From: Rhodocyclaceae bacterium | GTDB taxonomy: Bacteria > Pseudomonadota > Gammaproteobacteria > Burkholderiales > Rhodocyclaceae | Direction: 5' to 3' | DNA: 64,000 bases | Assembly: GCA_030824115.1 (NCBI GenBank) | Contig: JAVBYI010000023.1 | Coordinates: forward strand, 62,001-126,000 | In this document: in pieces, positions 12,670 to 24,301 of the stretch | Position numbering within the stretch: position 1 is the first letter of the stretch | Layout of the letters: each line of letters opens with the position of its first letter | The notes under the pieces: model-generated | The model's database searches: none | Told to the model about the DNA's origin: nothing | Seen by the model: the letters and a program-made list of their open reading frames with translations, nothing else | Position numbers and translations under genes: made by a program

Positions 12670-15600
12670 GCCAGTTCTTCAAAATGATCCAGATCGGCGA
12701 AATAGAGCGCCTGCCGCACCGGCAAGCCCTCATGGGCGAACAGGGCAGCATAGCGCGCCAGTTGCGGTGCGTATTCTGCCCGTTTGGCGGCGATGAAGGC
12801 GGCCACGTCGCCCCCCTCATGCACGCTGGTCTTGTAGTCGATGATCCAGCGCACGCCGTCTTCAATGAAGGTGCGGTCGACAATGTGGTTACGCAAGCCC
12901 CCGATCTCCTCATCCAACTGGGTCAGGCGCAGTTCGCACGCGTCCTCTACCCGCGCCTGCAACATCCAGCGACCCCGCTCGCTCGTCAGCGCATGCGTCA
13001 GCGCACGCAGCACGCGTGCCGCGCCTTGCTGGCTAGTCGTCACCTCATGCCCCTGCTGGCGCAGCCATTTTTCGCAATAGGGCAGACACTGTTGGACACG
13101 CGCTGGCGACCAGCGTTCAAGCCCTTCCCCGGCGATCAGTTCCAGATAGCGGTGCACCAGCGTGCCGACATCCGGCGCCAGCGATGAATTGGCGAGATAA
13201 AGCGGGAACTCTGTCGCCGGCAATTCGTCGCCCGCGCCATCGTGCGTGGGCATGGTCAGCGCCGCCAGTGGCAGGCGCTGCAGTTGCGGCACGAAGTCAG
13301 CAAAGCTGATCGCCGGCTCGGCAGGCGTTTCCAGTCGCGCATCCAGTTCTGTTGCAGCCGCGTCAAACGCATCCGCCAATACCGGCCAGAGGATGTTGAA
13401 AGGCTTGCCCGCGCGCTTGCGCGGCGGCTCGATCCTGTACAGGCCAGTCTTCGCCTCGCGCTTCGGGCGCGCCACCGCCAGCAGGTGTAGGCAGCGCACC
13501 GCGCGGGTCGCCGCCACGTACAGGAGGCGGCGCGTTTCCTGGTCGGCCCGCTCGGCTTCCAGCGTGGCGATGTAGCGGCGGATGCTGTCTTCTTCGCTTT
13601 CCTCCGCGTCCGTAAATTCATCCGCCTCACTATCGATAGTACGGATCGGTGCCACCACCAGATGCGGCCAGCCCTGTTCATCCTGCGTGCTGTCCCAGGT
13701 CAGCAAGCGACGCTCGTTGCCTCTGATCTGCCGATGCAGGCCGGGCAGGATGACGGTATCGAACTCCAGTCCCTTGGCTTTGTGCACCGTCATGAACTTG
13801 AGCTGCGCCGCCAGCGGGTCGCTGCTGGCGGCGGCGAAGAGGCTCACCACTTCGGCATCGAGACGATCCTGTTCGAAACGACCGCTCGCTTCCAGATCGT
13901 CGAGCAGGCGGAAATAGGCGGCGACATCGGCATGATCTGTCGCGTTGCCAAGACAGCGCGGGCCGCCGAGGCGGCGCCAGGCGGTTTCCACCTGACGACG
14001 CAGTGGCAGGCGACCCGGCGCGTCGATCACGGGGGCAAGCGCCGCCACCGCATGGGCCAGCCGTTGTCGACCATCGTCGGAAAGATTTGCAATGCGTTCT
14101 GGATTATGCATCAGTGTCCATGCCGTCCTGTCAGCGCCGACATTTCCACACAAGGCATGCAGATCGGCCAGCGTCAGCCCGCACCACGGCGCGCGCAGGA
14201 TGGCCAGCCAATGCACGCGGTCGGCGCGATGGCACAGCGCATGGGTCAGAGAGAGCAAATCCTGTATCGGCTGGCGCGCACCCAGCGATTCGATCTCGAC
14301 GGCTTCGTAGCGCAGTGTTGGCGCATGCCGCCGCAGCGCATCGATCAAGGGTCGCAGGTGATCGCGGGCGCGCACCAGCACGGCAATCGTTGCCTGCGGC
14401 TCGTCGCGCCAAGTGGCCGTGATGATCTGCCTCATCGCGGCGGCTTCCTGTTCATCGCCTAGCACCTCGCCTTCCGCCACATCCTTCGGCACCAGCACCG
14501 GATGCACGAACACGCCGCCACCGGGACGGGCGTCGCGCGTGGCAATCGAGGGCGCATAGCTCACCCGACCGCGTTCAGCATCCGGCTGTGACGGAAAGAT
14601 GGTCGGGAAGCTCGCATTCACCCAGTCGACAATGGCCGGCACCGAGCGGTTGTTGCGGTAGAGCGTCAGAGGCTCAAGCGACAGCGCCCCGATACCCCGC
14701 TGCCAGGCACGCAGGAACAGACCGACATCCGCCTTGCGGAAACGGTAGATCGACTGCATCGGATCGCCGACGACGAACAGCGTGCGCCCGTCCCCTTGCT
14801 GCCAACCGGCGGTAAGCTTCTCCAGCAGCGCGATCTGCTGCGGGTTGGTATCCTGGAATTCGTCGACCAGCAAATGGCGGCTGCCGTAGTCGAGGCGCAG
14901 CGCCAGATCGGTCGGCGCATCCTCATTGCCCAGCGCTTCCAGCGCGCGCTCGGCAATCGCGGAGAAATCGGTTTCGCCGGCTTCCTGAAAGACCGTCCAC
15001 AACTGGGCGACGGCCAGCACCAGCACTTCGGCAAAAGTTTCGATGGCCGCGAGATCAACGACTGCGTAGCGCGGCAGCGGACAGCCGGCCGCGCTGCGCA
15101 GGGCATCGAGTGCCGCCGGCTGCTCGGCCAGCCATTCGGCGGCCTGCTTGAGCGTGGCGCGGTGTTCCTGCAACGCGGCATCCTTGGCCGGCAGTCCCAT
15201 CCGGGCATCAAAGGCCTTGCGCGGATCGCCGTCGTTGTTGAGCAGCAGTGCCGCCAGCGCCTGCCAGCGCGGCAGATCGTCCGGCGTATTTTCCAGTGGG
15301 GCAGCCCAGTCAGCCAGCGCGGCAAAGGCCGGCTTTTCGTCGCCGACGGCCAGCGCCACATGGCGCCCGGCGGCGAACAGTTCCTCGGTCTGGCACACGT
15401 GCAGCGCCGCTGCCGCTGCGGACAGATCGCGCGTCACCAGACGCTGCAGATTTTCGGTCAGCGCTTCGCCCAGCCGTTCGCGATCTGCCTCATCGCCAGC
15501 GCGCAGCCCATGCACATGCGGCCACCACTGTTCGCGAAAGGCCAGCATGCCAACCAGCAGGCGCCGCAACTGGGCGGCATCGTTGTCGAGGCAGGCCAGC

Positions 15601-16142
15601 GCCTGCGCGACGGCAGGAAAGGCTTCGACGGCAGCCACCGTGCGATGCGCCGCCTCTTCGTAATGCAGGGCCGGCTTGTCGGCGATGCGCGGCATGCCGC
15701 CAAAGCGCGAGAGGTAGGGCATCTGCCGCACCAGACTAGCGCACAGGGCGTCGATGGTGGTGATGCGCAAACGCTCCGGCTGATCGCCCAATCCCCAGCC
15801 CAATTCGCGATCGCGCGCCACCACCGCGTGGGCGAGGCGCCAACTGGTCTGCTCATGTGCTGTCGCCGGTTCGGGGTCTGCTGCCTTGGCCAGCCGCAGC
15901 AGGATGCGGTTGCGCATCTCGGCCGCCGCCTTGCGGGTAAAGGTAATCGCGACGATCTGCTCGGGTGCCTCGACGCACGCCAACAGGCCGAGATAACGCT
16001 GCGTCAAGAGTTCGGTCTTGCCGGCACCGGCGGGGGCCTGCACGATGAAGGATTGATCCAGCGTCAGCGCACGCGCACGCGCCGCCGCATCGCTCGCGGC
16101 GAGGTCTTCATGCCGTCCTGCCAGCGCCGACATTTCAGTCAT
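12666..16142 (-). CDS. UvrD-type helicase-nuclease, AddA-like
   Basis: Helicase-nuclease subunit for double-strand-break end processing, 1158 aa. The Walker A motif APAGAGKT is at residues 36-43, motif Ia [14 protein letters not shown], motif [15 protein letters not shown], motif [21 protein letters not shown], motif [13 protein letters not shown], and motif [13 protein letters not shown]. The C-terminal PD-(D/E)XK nuclease carries WIIDYKTS. Start: ATG at 16142, overlapping the AddB-like stop (ATGACTGA); the open frame extends further upstream but inside addB. A repeat copy encodes residues 4-10 (MSALAGR) and a second encodes NVGADRTA mid-protein. Confidence 0.88.
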   Translation of the reverse strand: MTEMSALAGRHEDLAASDAAARARALTLDQSFIVQAPAGAGKTELLTQRYLGLLACVEAPEQIVAITFTRKAAAEMRNRILLRLAKAADPEPATAHEQTSWRLAHAVVARDRELGWGLGDQPERLRITTIDALCASLVRQMPYLSRFGGMPRIADKPALHYEEAAHRTVAAVEAFPAVAQALACLDNDAAQLRRLLVGMLAFREQWWPHVHGLRAGDEADRERLGEALTENLQRLVTRDLSAAAAALHVCQTEELFAAGRHVALAVGDEKPAFAALADWAAPLENTPDDLPRWQALAALLLNNDGDPRKAFDARMGLPAKDAALQEHRATLKQAAEWLAEQPAALDALRSAAGCPLPRYAVVDLAAIETFAEVLVLAVAQLWTVFQEAGETDFSAIAERALEALGNEDAPTDLALRLDYGSRHLLVDEFQDTNPQQIALLEKLTAGWQQGDGRTLFVVGDPMQSIYRFRKADVGLFLRAWQRGIGALSLEPLTLYRNNRSVPAIVDWVNASFPTIFPSQPDAERGRVSYAPSIATRDARPGGGVFVHPVLVPKDVAEGEVLGDEQEAAAMRQIITATWRDEPQATIAVLVRARDHLRPLIDALRRHAPTLRYEAVEIESLGARQPIQDLLSLTHALCHRADRVHWLAILRAPWCGLTLADLHALCGNVGADRTAWTLMHNPERIANLSDDGRQRLAHAVAALAPVIDAPGRLPLRRQVETAWRRLGGPRCLGNATDHADVAAYFRLLDDLEASGRFEQDRLDAEVVSLFAAASSDPLAAQLKFMTVHKAKGLEFDTVILPGLHRQIRGNERRLLTWDSTQDEQGWPHLVVAPIRTIDSEADEFTDAEESEEDSIRRYIATLEAERADQETRRLLYVAATRAVRCLHLLAVARPKREAKTGLYRIEPPRKRAGKPFNILWPVLADAFDAAATELDARLETPAEPAISFADFVPQLQRLPLAALTMPTHDGAGDELPATEFPLYLANSSLAPDVGTLVHRYLELIAGEGLERWSPARVQQCLPYCEKWLRQQGHEVTTSQQGAARVLRALTHALTSERGRWMLQARVEDACELRLTQLDEEIGGLRNHIVDRTFIEDGVRWIIDYKTSVHEGGDVAAFIAAKRAEYAPQLARYAALFAHEGLPVRQALYFADLDHFEELA
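14122..14145 (+). repeat. dispersed 24-nt repeat, copy 4 (inside addA-like gene)
   Basis: Reads GCCGTC, CTG, TCAGCGCCGAC, ATTT. Translated as NVGADRTA on the gene's strand. Confidence 0.85.
16112..16135 (+). repeat. dispersed 24-nt repeat, copy 5 (addB/addA junction)
   Basis: Reads GCCGTC, CTG, CCAGCGCCGAC, ATTT. It begins at codon 4 of the AddA-like protein (MSALAGRH) and its last base is part of the AddB-like stop codon, so it forms the gene junction. Confidence 0.9.
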
Positions 16143-18759
16143 GGCAGTTCTCGTATTGCGTGCGCCGTTCGGCCAAGCGCAGCAAGGGCAGGACTTCGCA
16201 ATACGCCAGATCGCGCTCGTCCTCAAAGCGCACGGCCGCTTCGCCACGCTGGATTTCGTCGGCCAGCGCCAGCAGCTTCGACTTCCACTCGGCGAGCAGG
16301 CTGCTCCAATCGTCACGGCCGGACACGTCCGGCAGCAGTCCTTCCTGCGCGGCCAGCCCGACAAAGCTGCATTCGCCGCGCCGCACCTTGGCAAACGCCA
16401 CGGCAGCCACTTCCGTTTGTCCCGGCTCGGCCAGCACCAGCGCGGCATACAGCGGCAGTTGCGGTTCGAGGATGCGCTCTTTCAGCCAATGCTTCACATC
16501 CAGCTTGCCGCCGGTCTTGTAGTCGATCACCACGCGCCGGCCATCCGCCGCCAACAAATCGATGCGGTCGATCACCAGATGAATTTTCAAGCGCCCGAGG
16601 CTGACGGTGTGCCGTTCCTCACAGGCTTGTACCGTAAAGGGCGCGGTACGTGTCCCTTCTGCGCGCAGCCATTCGCCGCAAAGGCGCAGCAGACGATTGG
16701 TTTCAAGGTCACGCAAGGTCGGCGTCAAGGCTTCGCCCAGTTCGCTCTCCAGTCGCACCAGCGCTGTCTCGACCGCCGCAACCAGTTGTTGCTGCTGCGC
16801 CGCGTCGCTCAGCGCCAGCAGGTTCACTAGCGTGCTGATCGACTGCCAGAAAGCTTCGAGCGTGGCATGCACCAGCGTGCCGCGCGTTTTGGCATCGAGC
16901 CCTTCCGCCGGACTTTGCAGGGCCTTGGCGCCGAGGCGGTAGCGATAGAACGCCCAGGCCGGGCACAGCGCCTGCGCCTTCAGTAGGCTGCTGCCTCCGC
17001 TCACCTGCTCGCCTTCGGCCACGGGGGGTGCCAGCGCGTCATCGAGGAACTCGGGCTTGATGGAAGACACGTCAGTCGTAAAAGTCGGCGCTGGCGAGAC
17101 GGCAATGCCGGCAATCAAGGGACTGGGACGCAACTCGCGGTCGCCCTCTTTTTCCGCGTAGCTGAAAATGATCTCGGGGGCCGTGCGCAATAGATCGGCA
17201 TGTAGCGACTGCGCAAAAACGGCCTGGATTTCGGCCGAGGCTGCAGGCGTCGCGTGGCGACGTTGCACTTCGGCGGACAGCAGCGGATTGGGTCGCGCCG
17301 GCGGCGGCCAGCAATCATCGTTCATGCCCATCACCCACAGCGCATCGAACGCGGCACCACTGGCTTCGAGCATACCGAGCACCTGCAGCGGCGGATCGCC
17401 CGGCGTCTTGGGCTGGAAAATCTTGTCGGCACACAGGCGCTGCAACTCGCTCACCGCCGCACCCGCGCGCAGTGCACCCAGCACCTCATCAAGACGGGCA
17501 AAGCGTTCCAACACCTCAAGGAAAGCAGCGCGTGCCTGAAATTCGGTCGAGGACAGGGTGCGCTCCCCCGGCCAGCCCACGGCGCCCAAGGTTTCGCGGA
17601 ACTGTACCGCCCACTCACTCGGACGCCGCGCCGACTTCACATTCGCCTGCGCATCGGCCAGTGCGCGCAGATGCTTGGTCAGTTGCGGCCTATCTGCTTC
17701 CGCCAGCGCATGCGCGAGACGCACCCCGGCTGTCAGCGCGACTTTCTGGCCCGGCCGTTCGCGCAGGGCCGCATCGATGCGCGCGCGCAAATCCGCTTCG
17801 GCCAGATCAGCCGACCAGTAGGGGCGCAGCAGCAAGGCACCCAGTTCGTCCGGCATCAACCCCTGCGGCATTGCCAGAATGCGCAGCAAAGCGATTGCCG
17901 TACTCACCAGCCCGTGCTGCAGTAGCGGCAAGCCCAGCGAGAGGTTGTAGGGGGCCGGCAGGGCGTCGCAGCCGTTTTCCAGCGCAGCGGGCGCGAGCAG
18001 TTCGTCGAGGATCGGCGTCAGCAAACGGCGACGCGCTTCGAGATCCGCCACGACGATGCCGAGCCGCGTACCCGGCGCGGCCTGCAAACGCTCAAGCGCC
18101 CACGCCGCAGCGGCACGACACTCGGCCTCGGCATCCTTGGCCGGACACGCCTGCAGCCGTTCGGCCGCATCTTTTTCAGGCAGATGGTCGTTGACCGCCA
18201 CGCCGCGTGTCGTCAACAAGCTGCGCAAGCGTCGCACCTGCGGACTGGGCGCATCGAAACCGGCGAACACCATGCTTGCGGGCAGACGGCCGAAGCCGCG
18301 CTCGATCCAGCCGAATACACGTTCGCGGTATTGCACCAGATCAACCCAGCTGCGGCTGCGCAGGGTCTCCAGATAGCGGCGGCGCCATTGCAGGAAACGG
18401 CGGGTTTCCTCGACGTCGCTGGCAGCATCGACGGGCAGCCCCCAGCCGGTCAGCAAGGCATGCGCTTCGTAGGCGGATTCGGCCAGACTGTGGCGATCAA
18501 ACAGTTCCAGATCGGCATCGGCGTCGAGCAAGCCGCGCCAGACCAGCAGCGCTTCATCGGCCGACAGCACCCGGCCGGGCACCGCGTCGGCCGGCACTTC
18601 GCCGCACAGAGCGATGGCCTCACCGAGTTCCGCCAGCCAGGCATCCAGCGTCGTGGCGCGCAGGCTGGGCCAGACCGCCAGCCCCTGCGCCATCGCCTGC
18701 CGGCCGTGCCCTAGCTGAAGATTGCGCGCCAGCCGCTGGGTGGCGCAGAGATAGATCAA
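16135..18759 (-). CDS. PD-(D/E)XK nuclease, AddB-like repair protein
   Basis: 874-aa partner of the helicase-nuclease downstream. The N-terminus (ATQRLARNLQLGH) resembles the inactivated-helicase start of AddB-like 'probable DNA repair' proteins. A middle region has LWVMGMNDDCWPPP. The C-terminal nuclease shows ALCPAWAFYRYRLGA, HATLEAFW and VVIDYKTGGKLD, the last being the catalytic D-x-K pair. The first possible start after the rhodanese stop is a TTG at 18759, which matches family N-termini, so a TTG start is inferred. A repeat copy encodes VSPAPTF. Confidence 0.82.
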   Translation of the reverse strand: MIYLCATQRLARNLQLGHGRQAMAQGLAVWPSLRATTLDAWLAELGEAIALCGEVPADAVPGRVLSADEALLVWRGLLDADADLELFDRHSLAESAYEAHALLTGWGLPVDAASDVEETRRFLQWRRRYLETLRSRSWVDLVQYRERVFGWIERGFGRLPASMVFAGFDAPSPQVRRLRSLLTTRGVAVNDHLPEKDAAERLQACPAKDAEAECRAAAAWALERLQAAPGTRLGIVVADLEARRRLLTPILDELLAPAALENGCDALPAPYNLSLGLPLLQHGLVSTAIALLRILAMPQGLMPDELGALLLRPYWSADLAEADLRARIDAALRERPGQKVALTAGVRLAHALAEADRPQLTKHLRALADAQANVKSARRPSEWAVQFRETLGAVGWPGERTLSSTEFQARAAFLEVLERFARLDEVLGALRAGAAVSELQRLCADKIFQPKTPGDPPLQVLGMLEASGAAFDALWVMGMNDDCWPPPARPNPLLSAEVQRRHATPAASAEIQAVFAQSLHADLLRTAPEIIFSYAEKEGDRELRPSPLIAGIAVSPAPTFTTDVSSIKPEFLDDALAPPVAEGEQVSGGSSLLKAQALCPAWAFYRYRLGAKALQSPAEGLDAKTRGTLVHATLEAFWQSISTLVNLLALSDAAQQQQLVAAVETALVRLESELGEALTPTLRDLETNRLLRLCGEWLRAEGTRTAPFTVQACEERHTVSLGRLKIHLVIDRIDLLAADGRRVVIDYKTGGKLDVKHWLKERILEPQLPLYAALVLAEPGQTEVAAVAFAKVRRGECSFVGLAAQEGLLPDVSGRDDWSSLLAEWKSKLLALADEIQRGEAAVRFEDERDLAYCEVLPLLRLAERRTQYENCHD
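17080..17103 (-). repeat. dispersed 24-nt repeat, copy 6 (inside addB-like gene)
   Basis: On the minus strand it reads GCCGTC, TCG, CCAGCGCCGAC, TTTT. The coding-sense orientation is opposite to the other intragenic copies, giving VSPAPTF. Confidence 0.9.
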
Positions 18760-18762
18760 ACC

Positions 18763-19143
18763 TTACTCGAAGTTGATCGGCTCGGGCTTCTCGGTGGGCC
18801 GCTGCTCGTTGTTCCAGGCTTCGAATCCACCGGCCATCGAGAGGAGGTCGCTGTAGCCGAGCTTCTGCAGTTGCACCGCCGAGAGGGCGGCACGGCCGCT
18901 GGTGCGGCAGTAGATCAGGAAGGCGCCGTCCTTGCGTGCGCACTCGGGCACCATGCCGATCTTGAACTCCAGCACGCCACGCGGGATGTTGATCGCGCCG
19001 GGCAGATGGCCGGCGGCGTATTCGTCGTACTCGCGCACGTCGATGACGACACGCTTGCCGAGCAGGGCCTGTGCTTCGGCAGTGGCGACTTCCTTGATCT
19101 GGGATTTGGCTTCGACCACGAGGTCGTGCGGTGTAACGGCCAT
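18763..19143 (-). CDS. rhodanese-like sulfurtransferase domain protein
   Basis: Single-domain 126-aa rhodanese. The active-site loop is CRTSGR (~residue 84) after IYC, with the upstream DVREYDEYAAGHLPGA and the C-terminal MAGGFEAW signatures. It is the first gene of the minus-strand run leading to addB, and its stop is 3 nt before the AddB-like TTG. The natural substrate is unknown. No signal peptide. Confidence 0.9.
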   Translation of the reverse strand: MAVTPHDLVVEAKSQIKEVATAEAQALLGKRVVIDVREYDEYAAGHLPGAINIPRGVLEFKIGMVPECARKDGAFLIYCRTSGRAALSAVQLQKLGYSDLLSMAGGFEAWNNEQRPTEKPEPINFE

Positions 19144-19237
19144 ATTTCTCTCCGGGGGAATGAATTATTAGGAAAGGCTGATTATCCCAGATCACCGCGC
19201 GCGGGCGTAATCTGCCGCCGCCTATAATCCGCCGCCC

Positions 19238-21068
<1,831 letters not shown>

Positions 21069-21070
<2 letters not shown>

Positions 21071-21092
21071 AAGTCAGCGCTGGCGGGACGGC
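21069..21092 (-). repeat. dispersed 24-nt repeat, copy 8 (at recQ stop)
   Basis: On the minus strand it reads GCCGTC, CCG, CCAGCGCTGAC, TTTT (one change in the core). Its first A's are the last two bases of the recQ TAA. Confidence 0.85.
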
Positions 21093-21157
21093 GAGGTCGG
21101 CCAGAAGCGGCTGTTGATCACACTGTTCCGAAGCGGACAGCCAGTTACGCTAGAGGT

Positions 21158-21883
21158 ATGCTATCGGCTTTTTTGGTTCAGCTACTAGCGAAACCTGCCT
21201 TGGCCCATTTTGTCGTTGGAGATTTGCGGATGTGCGACATACTTGTTTGGTCGTTTGACGCGATACGCTGGCCCGAAACAATCAGTGCGCTAGCTGCTGT
21301 GGCCACGACAGCCATTGCGTTATTTGCGTTGCAAACTTGGCGGCACCAAGATAAGGCCAAGGGCAAAGCTGAATTTCTTGATGCATTGATTGAAGCTGCA
21401 CACACCTACATTGCAGAGGTGTCTAAGCCCATCACGCTCTTCGAGATAGCAAAGATCGGCATGACAAGTCATGCGCCAACGTGGGAAAACGGAGACCAAG
21501 CAGAGATAGAGGTCAAAGGTGCGATTGCCTACATACAGAAAAACGGGGAGTATGACGGCAACCGTCTATTAGAAGTACTAAAGACCGTCCAACCATCAGT
21601 GATTAAGCTCAGGTCGCTAGCTGCGAAGGGACAGGTATTCAAGTTCGATGACTATGCGAAATGCCAGAACGCAGTTGCAACGCTTACATGGCATTTCGAT
21701 AGGATAGAGGCGTTCATGGTTGTCATCAGGTCGCCAACATGGAATTGGGATAATCCGCGAGTGCAGAAACATTTGAAGGATCTAATGGCTATCAACCCTG
21801 ACGATATTCGCAAGAATATCCAAGAGAACAATATCGTTCTCCTCGAATTTTCTAGCGAAGCGTATAAGCGAATTTATGGCTAA
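21158..21883 (+). CDS. hypothetical protein with one membrane segment, AT-rich
   Basis: 241 aa, function not recognised. One clear hydrophobic segment (TISALAAVATTAIALFALQTW) sits near residues 46-66 of the long form, followed by a soluble helical C-terminal region (~170 residues), an architecture common in small phage- or defence-associated orphans. Base composition and codon use are visibly AT-richer than all neighbours, suggesting recent acquisition. Alternative start MCDILVWSF at 21230 would remove 24 residues. It lies alone between two same-orientation repeat copies (21069 and 22019). Confidence 0.6.
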   Translation: MLSAFLVQLLAKPALAHFVVGDLRMCDILVWSFDAIRWPETISALAAVATTAIALFALQTWRHQDKAKGKAEFLDALIEAAHTYIAEVSKPITLFEIAKIGMTSHAPTWENGDQAEIEVKGAIAYIQKNGEYDGNRLLEVLKTVQPSVIKLRSLAAKGQVFKFDDYAKCQNAVATLTWHFDRIEAFMVVIRSPTWNWDNPRVQKHLKDLMAINPDDIRKNIQENNIVLLEFSSEAYKRIYG

Positions 21884-22018
21884 GGCCTACGGTCATGCAG
21901 ACTCATTCCAGAAGTACCTGCCTACCCTCTCATTAAACAGGTTCAGGATTGGGTCGATTTGCTAACCGTCTGCTTTGCAATCCAGAAACTCCTGCTTTTG
22001 GTCCAGTCCCGTCGTCCA

Positions 22019-22042
22019 AAATGTCGGCGCTGACAAGACGGC
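22019..22042 (-). repeat. dispersed 24-nt repeat, copy 9 (downstream of SafE-like gene)
   Basis: On the minus strand it reads GCCGTC, TTG, TCAGCGCCGAC, ATTT. It lies 11 nt after the stop of the SafE-like gene, in the 170-bp gap that also ends the AT-rich orphan. Nothing else was recognised in that gap. Confidence 0.85.
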
Positions 22043-22053
22043 AAGTGAATACG

Positions 22054-22710
22054 CTAGCCGCGCCAGAGATTCAGCAAGCCATACACCCCATAACCCAACA
22101 CCAGCAAGCCAGAAATCACCCGCGTGGCGCGCGCTTGGGCGAAACGGCGGAAGCGGGTGAGCAGCAGCCCGGCCAGCAACAGATTGGGCAATGTACCCAT
22201 GCCGAAGGCCAGCATCAGTAGCGCACCCTGCCCGGCGGAGCCACTAGCGAGTGCCGTGGTGAGGGCGCTGTAGACCAGCCCGCAGGGCAGCCAGCCCCAC
22301 AGCAGGCCGAGCGGGAAGGCTTGTGCCATGCCGCGCACCGGGAGGAAGCGTTTGGTCAATGGCTGGATGCGGCGCCACACGGCCTGCCCGCCCTGCTCCA
22401 CCCAGGCGAGGGATTGTGTCGCGCCAATCAGATAAAGCCCCAGCGCCACCAGCATCAGGCTGGCAAGGAGGTAGAGGCCATGTTGCAGCGGTAAGAGTGA
22501 CCCGGCCACTTGCCCGATGGCCCCGGCCAGCAGGCCGGCCAACGCATAGCTCGCGATGCGGCCGAGGTTGTAGGCGAGGTGGATCGAGAAGGCCGGCGTG
22601 CCAGCGTTTGCCTGCAGGCTGAGTGCGCCGACGATGCCGCCGCACATGCCGGCACAGTGTCCTGCGCCGAGCAGGCCGACGAGCAAGAGTGCGAGGAAAC
22701 TGTTATCCAC
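22054..22710 (-). CDS. SafE/TauE-like membrane protein (DsbD_2-type)
   Basis: 218-aa polytopic inner-membrane protein with about six hydrophobic segments and the GAGHCAGMCGG motif near residue 16 that marks the COG2836/DsbD_2-like group, plus a second glycine/proline motif LPCGLVYSAL. Members sit beside cbb3 oxidase, hemN and fnr genes and are thought to help oxidase assembly or metal/thiol transport; the substrate is not established. Start is GTG (VDNSFLAL), with the 36-nt gap to hemN almost filled by a repeat copy. Confidence 0.82.
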   Translation of the reverse strand: MDNSFLALLLVGLLGAGHCAGMCGGIVGALSLQANAGTPAFSIHLAYNLGRIASYALAGLLAGAIGQVAGSLLPLQHGLYLLASLMLVALGLYLIGATQSLAWVEQGGQAVWRRIQPLTKRFLPVRGMAQAFPLGLLWGWLPCGLVYSALTTALASGSAGQGALLMLAFGMGTLPNLLLAGLLLTRFRRFAQARATRVISGLLVLGYGVYGLLNLWRG

Positions 22711-22719
22711 GCCGCAACT

Positions 22720-22743
22720 GCCGTCTTGCCAGCGCCGACTTTT
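22720..22743 (+). repeat. dispersed 24-nt repeat, copy 10 (hemN-SafE gap)
   Basis: Reads GCCGTC, TTG, CCAGCGCCGAC, TTTT. Located 3 nt after the hemN stop and 9 nt before the SafE-like GTG. Confidence 0.9.
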
Positions 22744-22746
22744 GGT

Positions 22747-24138
22747 TCAAATGACCTTGGAGTAGCGCACGCGTTCGCGGTCGGAACGCAGGTACTTGTC
22801 GAACACCATTGCGATCACGCGCACGAGGATGCGGCCCTTCGGCTCGACGGTAATCCACTGGTCGTCGATAGAGAGCAGGCCGGCGGCTTCCATCTCGCGC
22901 AGGTCGGCCAGTTCGGCGGCGAAGTAGGACTTGAAGTCGATCAGGTGGGCAATCTCGATGGACTCGATTGACAGTTCGAAGTGGCACATCAGCGCCTGGA
23001 TGATCGAGCGGCGCAGCAGGTCGTCGGCGGTCAACTCAAGCCCGCGCATGACCGGCAGGATGCCCTGATCAAGCGCGTCGTAATACTCGTCCAGCGTGCG
23101 ATAGTTCTGGCAATAGGTCGGGCCGACCTTGCCGATGGCGGAAACGCCAAAGGCCAGCAAGTCGGCTTCGGCGTGCGTCGAATAGCCCTGGAAGTTGCGG
23201 TGCAGACGGCCCTGGCGCTGCGCCACGGCCAGTTCATCATCCGGCTTGGCGAAGTGGTCCATGCCGATGAAGACATAGCCGGCATCGGTCAGGCGGCGGA
23301 TGGCGAGCTGGACGATTTGCAGCTTGGCCTCGGGCGAGGGCAGTTCGGCCTCACTGATGCGGCGCTGCGGCTTGGCGAGGTTCGGCAGATGGGCGTAGTT
23401 GTAGATCGACAGACGATCCGGCGAGAGCTTGATCACCTCATCGAGCGTGTGGTTGAAACTGATGACGTTCTGCTTCGGCAGGCCGTAGATCAGGTCGACC
23501 GACAGGCCCTTGAAACCAAATTCGCGCGCCGAGTCGATGACGAGTTTGGTCTCGTCGAGGCTCTGGATGCGATTGACGGCCTGCTGCACGCGCGGATCAA
23601 AATCCTGCACGCCGACGCTCATGCGGTTGAAACCGAGTTCGGAGAGCAGCTTGACCGTCTCGCGATCAACCTTGCGCGGATCGACTTCGATGGAGTATTC
23701 GCCATCGGGCAGCATCTTGAAATGCTGCCAGGTCATTTCCATCAGGCGGCGCATTTCGTCGTGCGACAGGAAGGTCGGCGTGCCGCCGCCCCAGTGCAAC
23801 TGAATGACCTCGCGCGGGCCATCGAGTGACTCGGCCTGCAGCGCCATTTCCTTGCCGAGATACTTCAGATACTTGGCCGAACGACCATGATCTTTGGTAA
23901 TAATCTTGTTACAGGCGCAGTAATAGCAGATCGTATTGCAGAACGGGATGTGAAAGTATAATGAGAGCGCTCGACCAATCCCGCCAATCGTCCGTTTGCC
24001 CAGCCATGAGCTGTAGGCAGCAGAATCGAAGGCTTCGACAAAGCGATCGGCCGTCGGGTAAGACGTATAGCGCGGACCGCTGACATCAAAGCGGCGAATG
24101 ACTTCCGGATCGAAAATTAGTTCTTGATAGTGGCTCAC
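22747..24138 (-). CDS. hemN: oxygen-independent coproporphyrinogen III oxidase
   Basis: Radical-SAM enzyme of anaerobic heme synthesis (coproporphyrinogen III to protoporphyrinogen IX). The SAM/4Fe-4S cysteines are in FHIPFCNTICYYCACNK. HWGGGTPTFL, RMSVGVQDFDPRVQQAVNR and GLSVDLIYGLPKQ complete the signature. I start it at GTG 24138 (VSHYQELIFDP), which aligns with known HemN N-termini (...SGPRYTSYPTA); an upstream in-frame GTG at 24189 is possible. Divergent from fnr with a shared FNR box, so oxygen-repressed expression is expected. Confidence 0.93.
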   Translation of the reverse strand: MSHYQELIFDPEVIRRFDVSGPRYTSYPTADRFVEAFDSAAYSSWLGKRTIGGIGRALSLYFHIPFCNTICYYCACNKIITKDHGRSAKYLKYLGKEMALQAESLDGPREVIQLHWGGGTPTFLSHDEMRRLMEMTWQHFKMLPDGEYSIEVDPRKVDRETVKLLSELGFNRMSVGVQDFDPRVQQAVNRIQSLDETKLVIDSAREFGFKGLSVDLIYGLPKQNVISFNHTLDEVIKLSPDRLSIYNYAHLPNLAKPQRRISEAELPSPEAKLQIVQLAIRRLTDAGYVFIGMDHFAKPDDELAVAQRQGRLHRNFQGYSTHAEADLLAFGVSAIGKVGPTYCQNYRTLDEYYDALDQGILPVMRGLELTADDLLRRSIIQALMCHFELSIESIEIAHLIDFKSYFAAELADLREMEAAGLLSIDDQWITVEPKGRILVRVIAMVFDKYLRSDRERVRYSKVI

Positions 24139-24248
24139 AAATATACCGTCTCGATGTGACTGAAAACGCTCAACACTCACTGTACGCACTGCGACGCCCG
24201 GAACCGGGCGCGGGGTATGCAGAATGCAGCAAGCGTCGCCGATTCACG

Positions 24249-24262
24249 TTGACGCAGATCAA
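24249..24262. promoter_or_regulatory. FNR/Anr box between hemN and fnr
   Basis: TTGAC-GCAG-ATCAA, one mismatch from the TTGAT-N4-ATCAA consensus. It lies 111 nt before the hemN start and 40 nt before the fnr ATG, so it could activate hemN and control fnr itself. Confidence 0.75.
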
Positions 24263-24301
24263 AGCTCACGTATTTGATGTGTTTGCACCTGGAATCGTTT
24301 C

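Noticed and set aside
14796..16604. 602-codon plus-strand open frame
   Set aside because: Antisense to the AddA-like and AddB-like genes, no recognisable domain.
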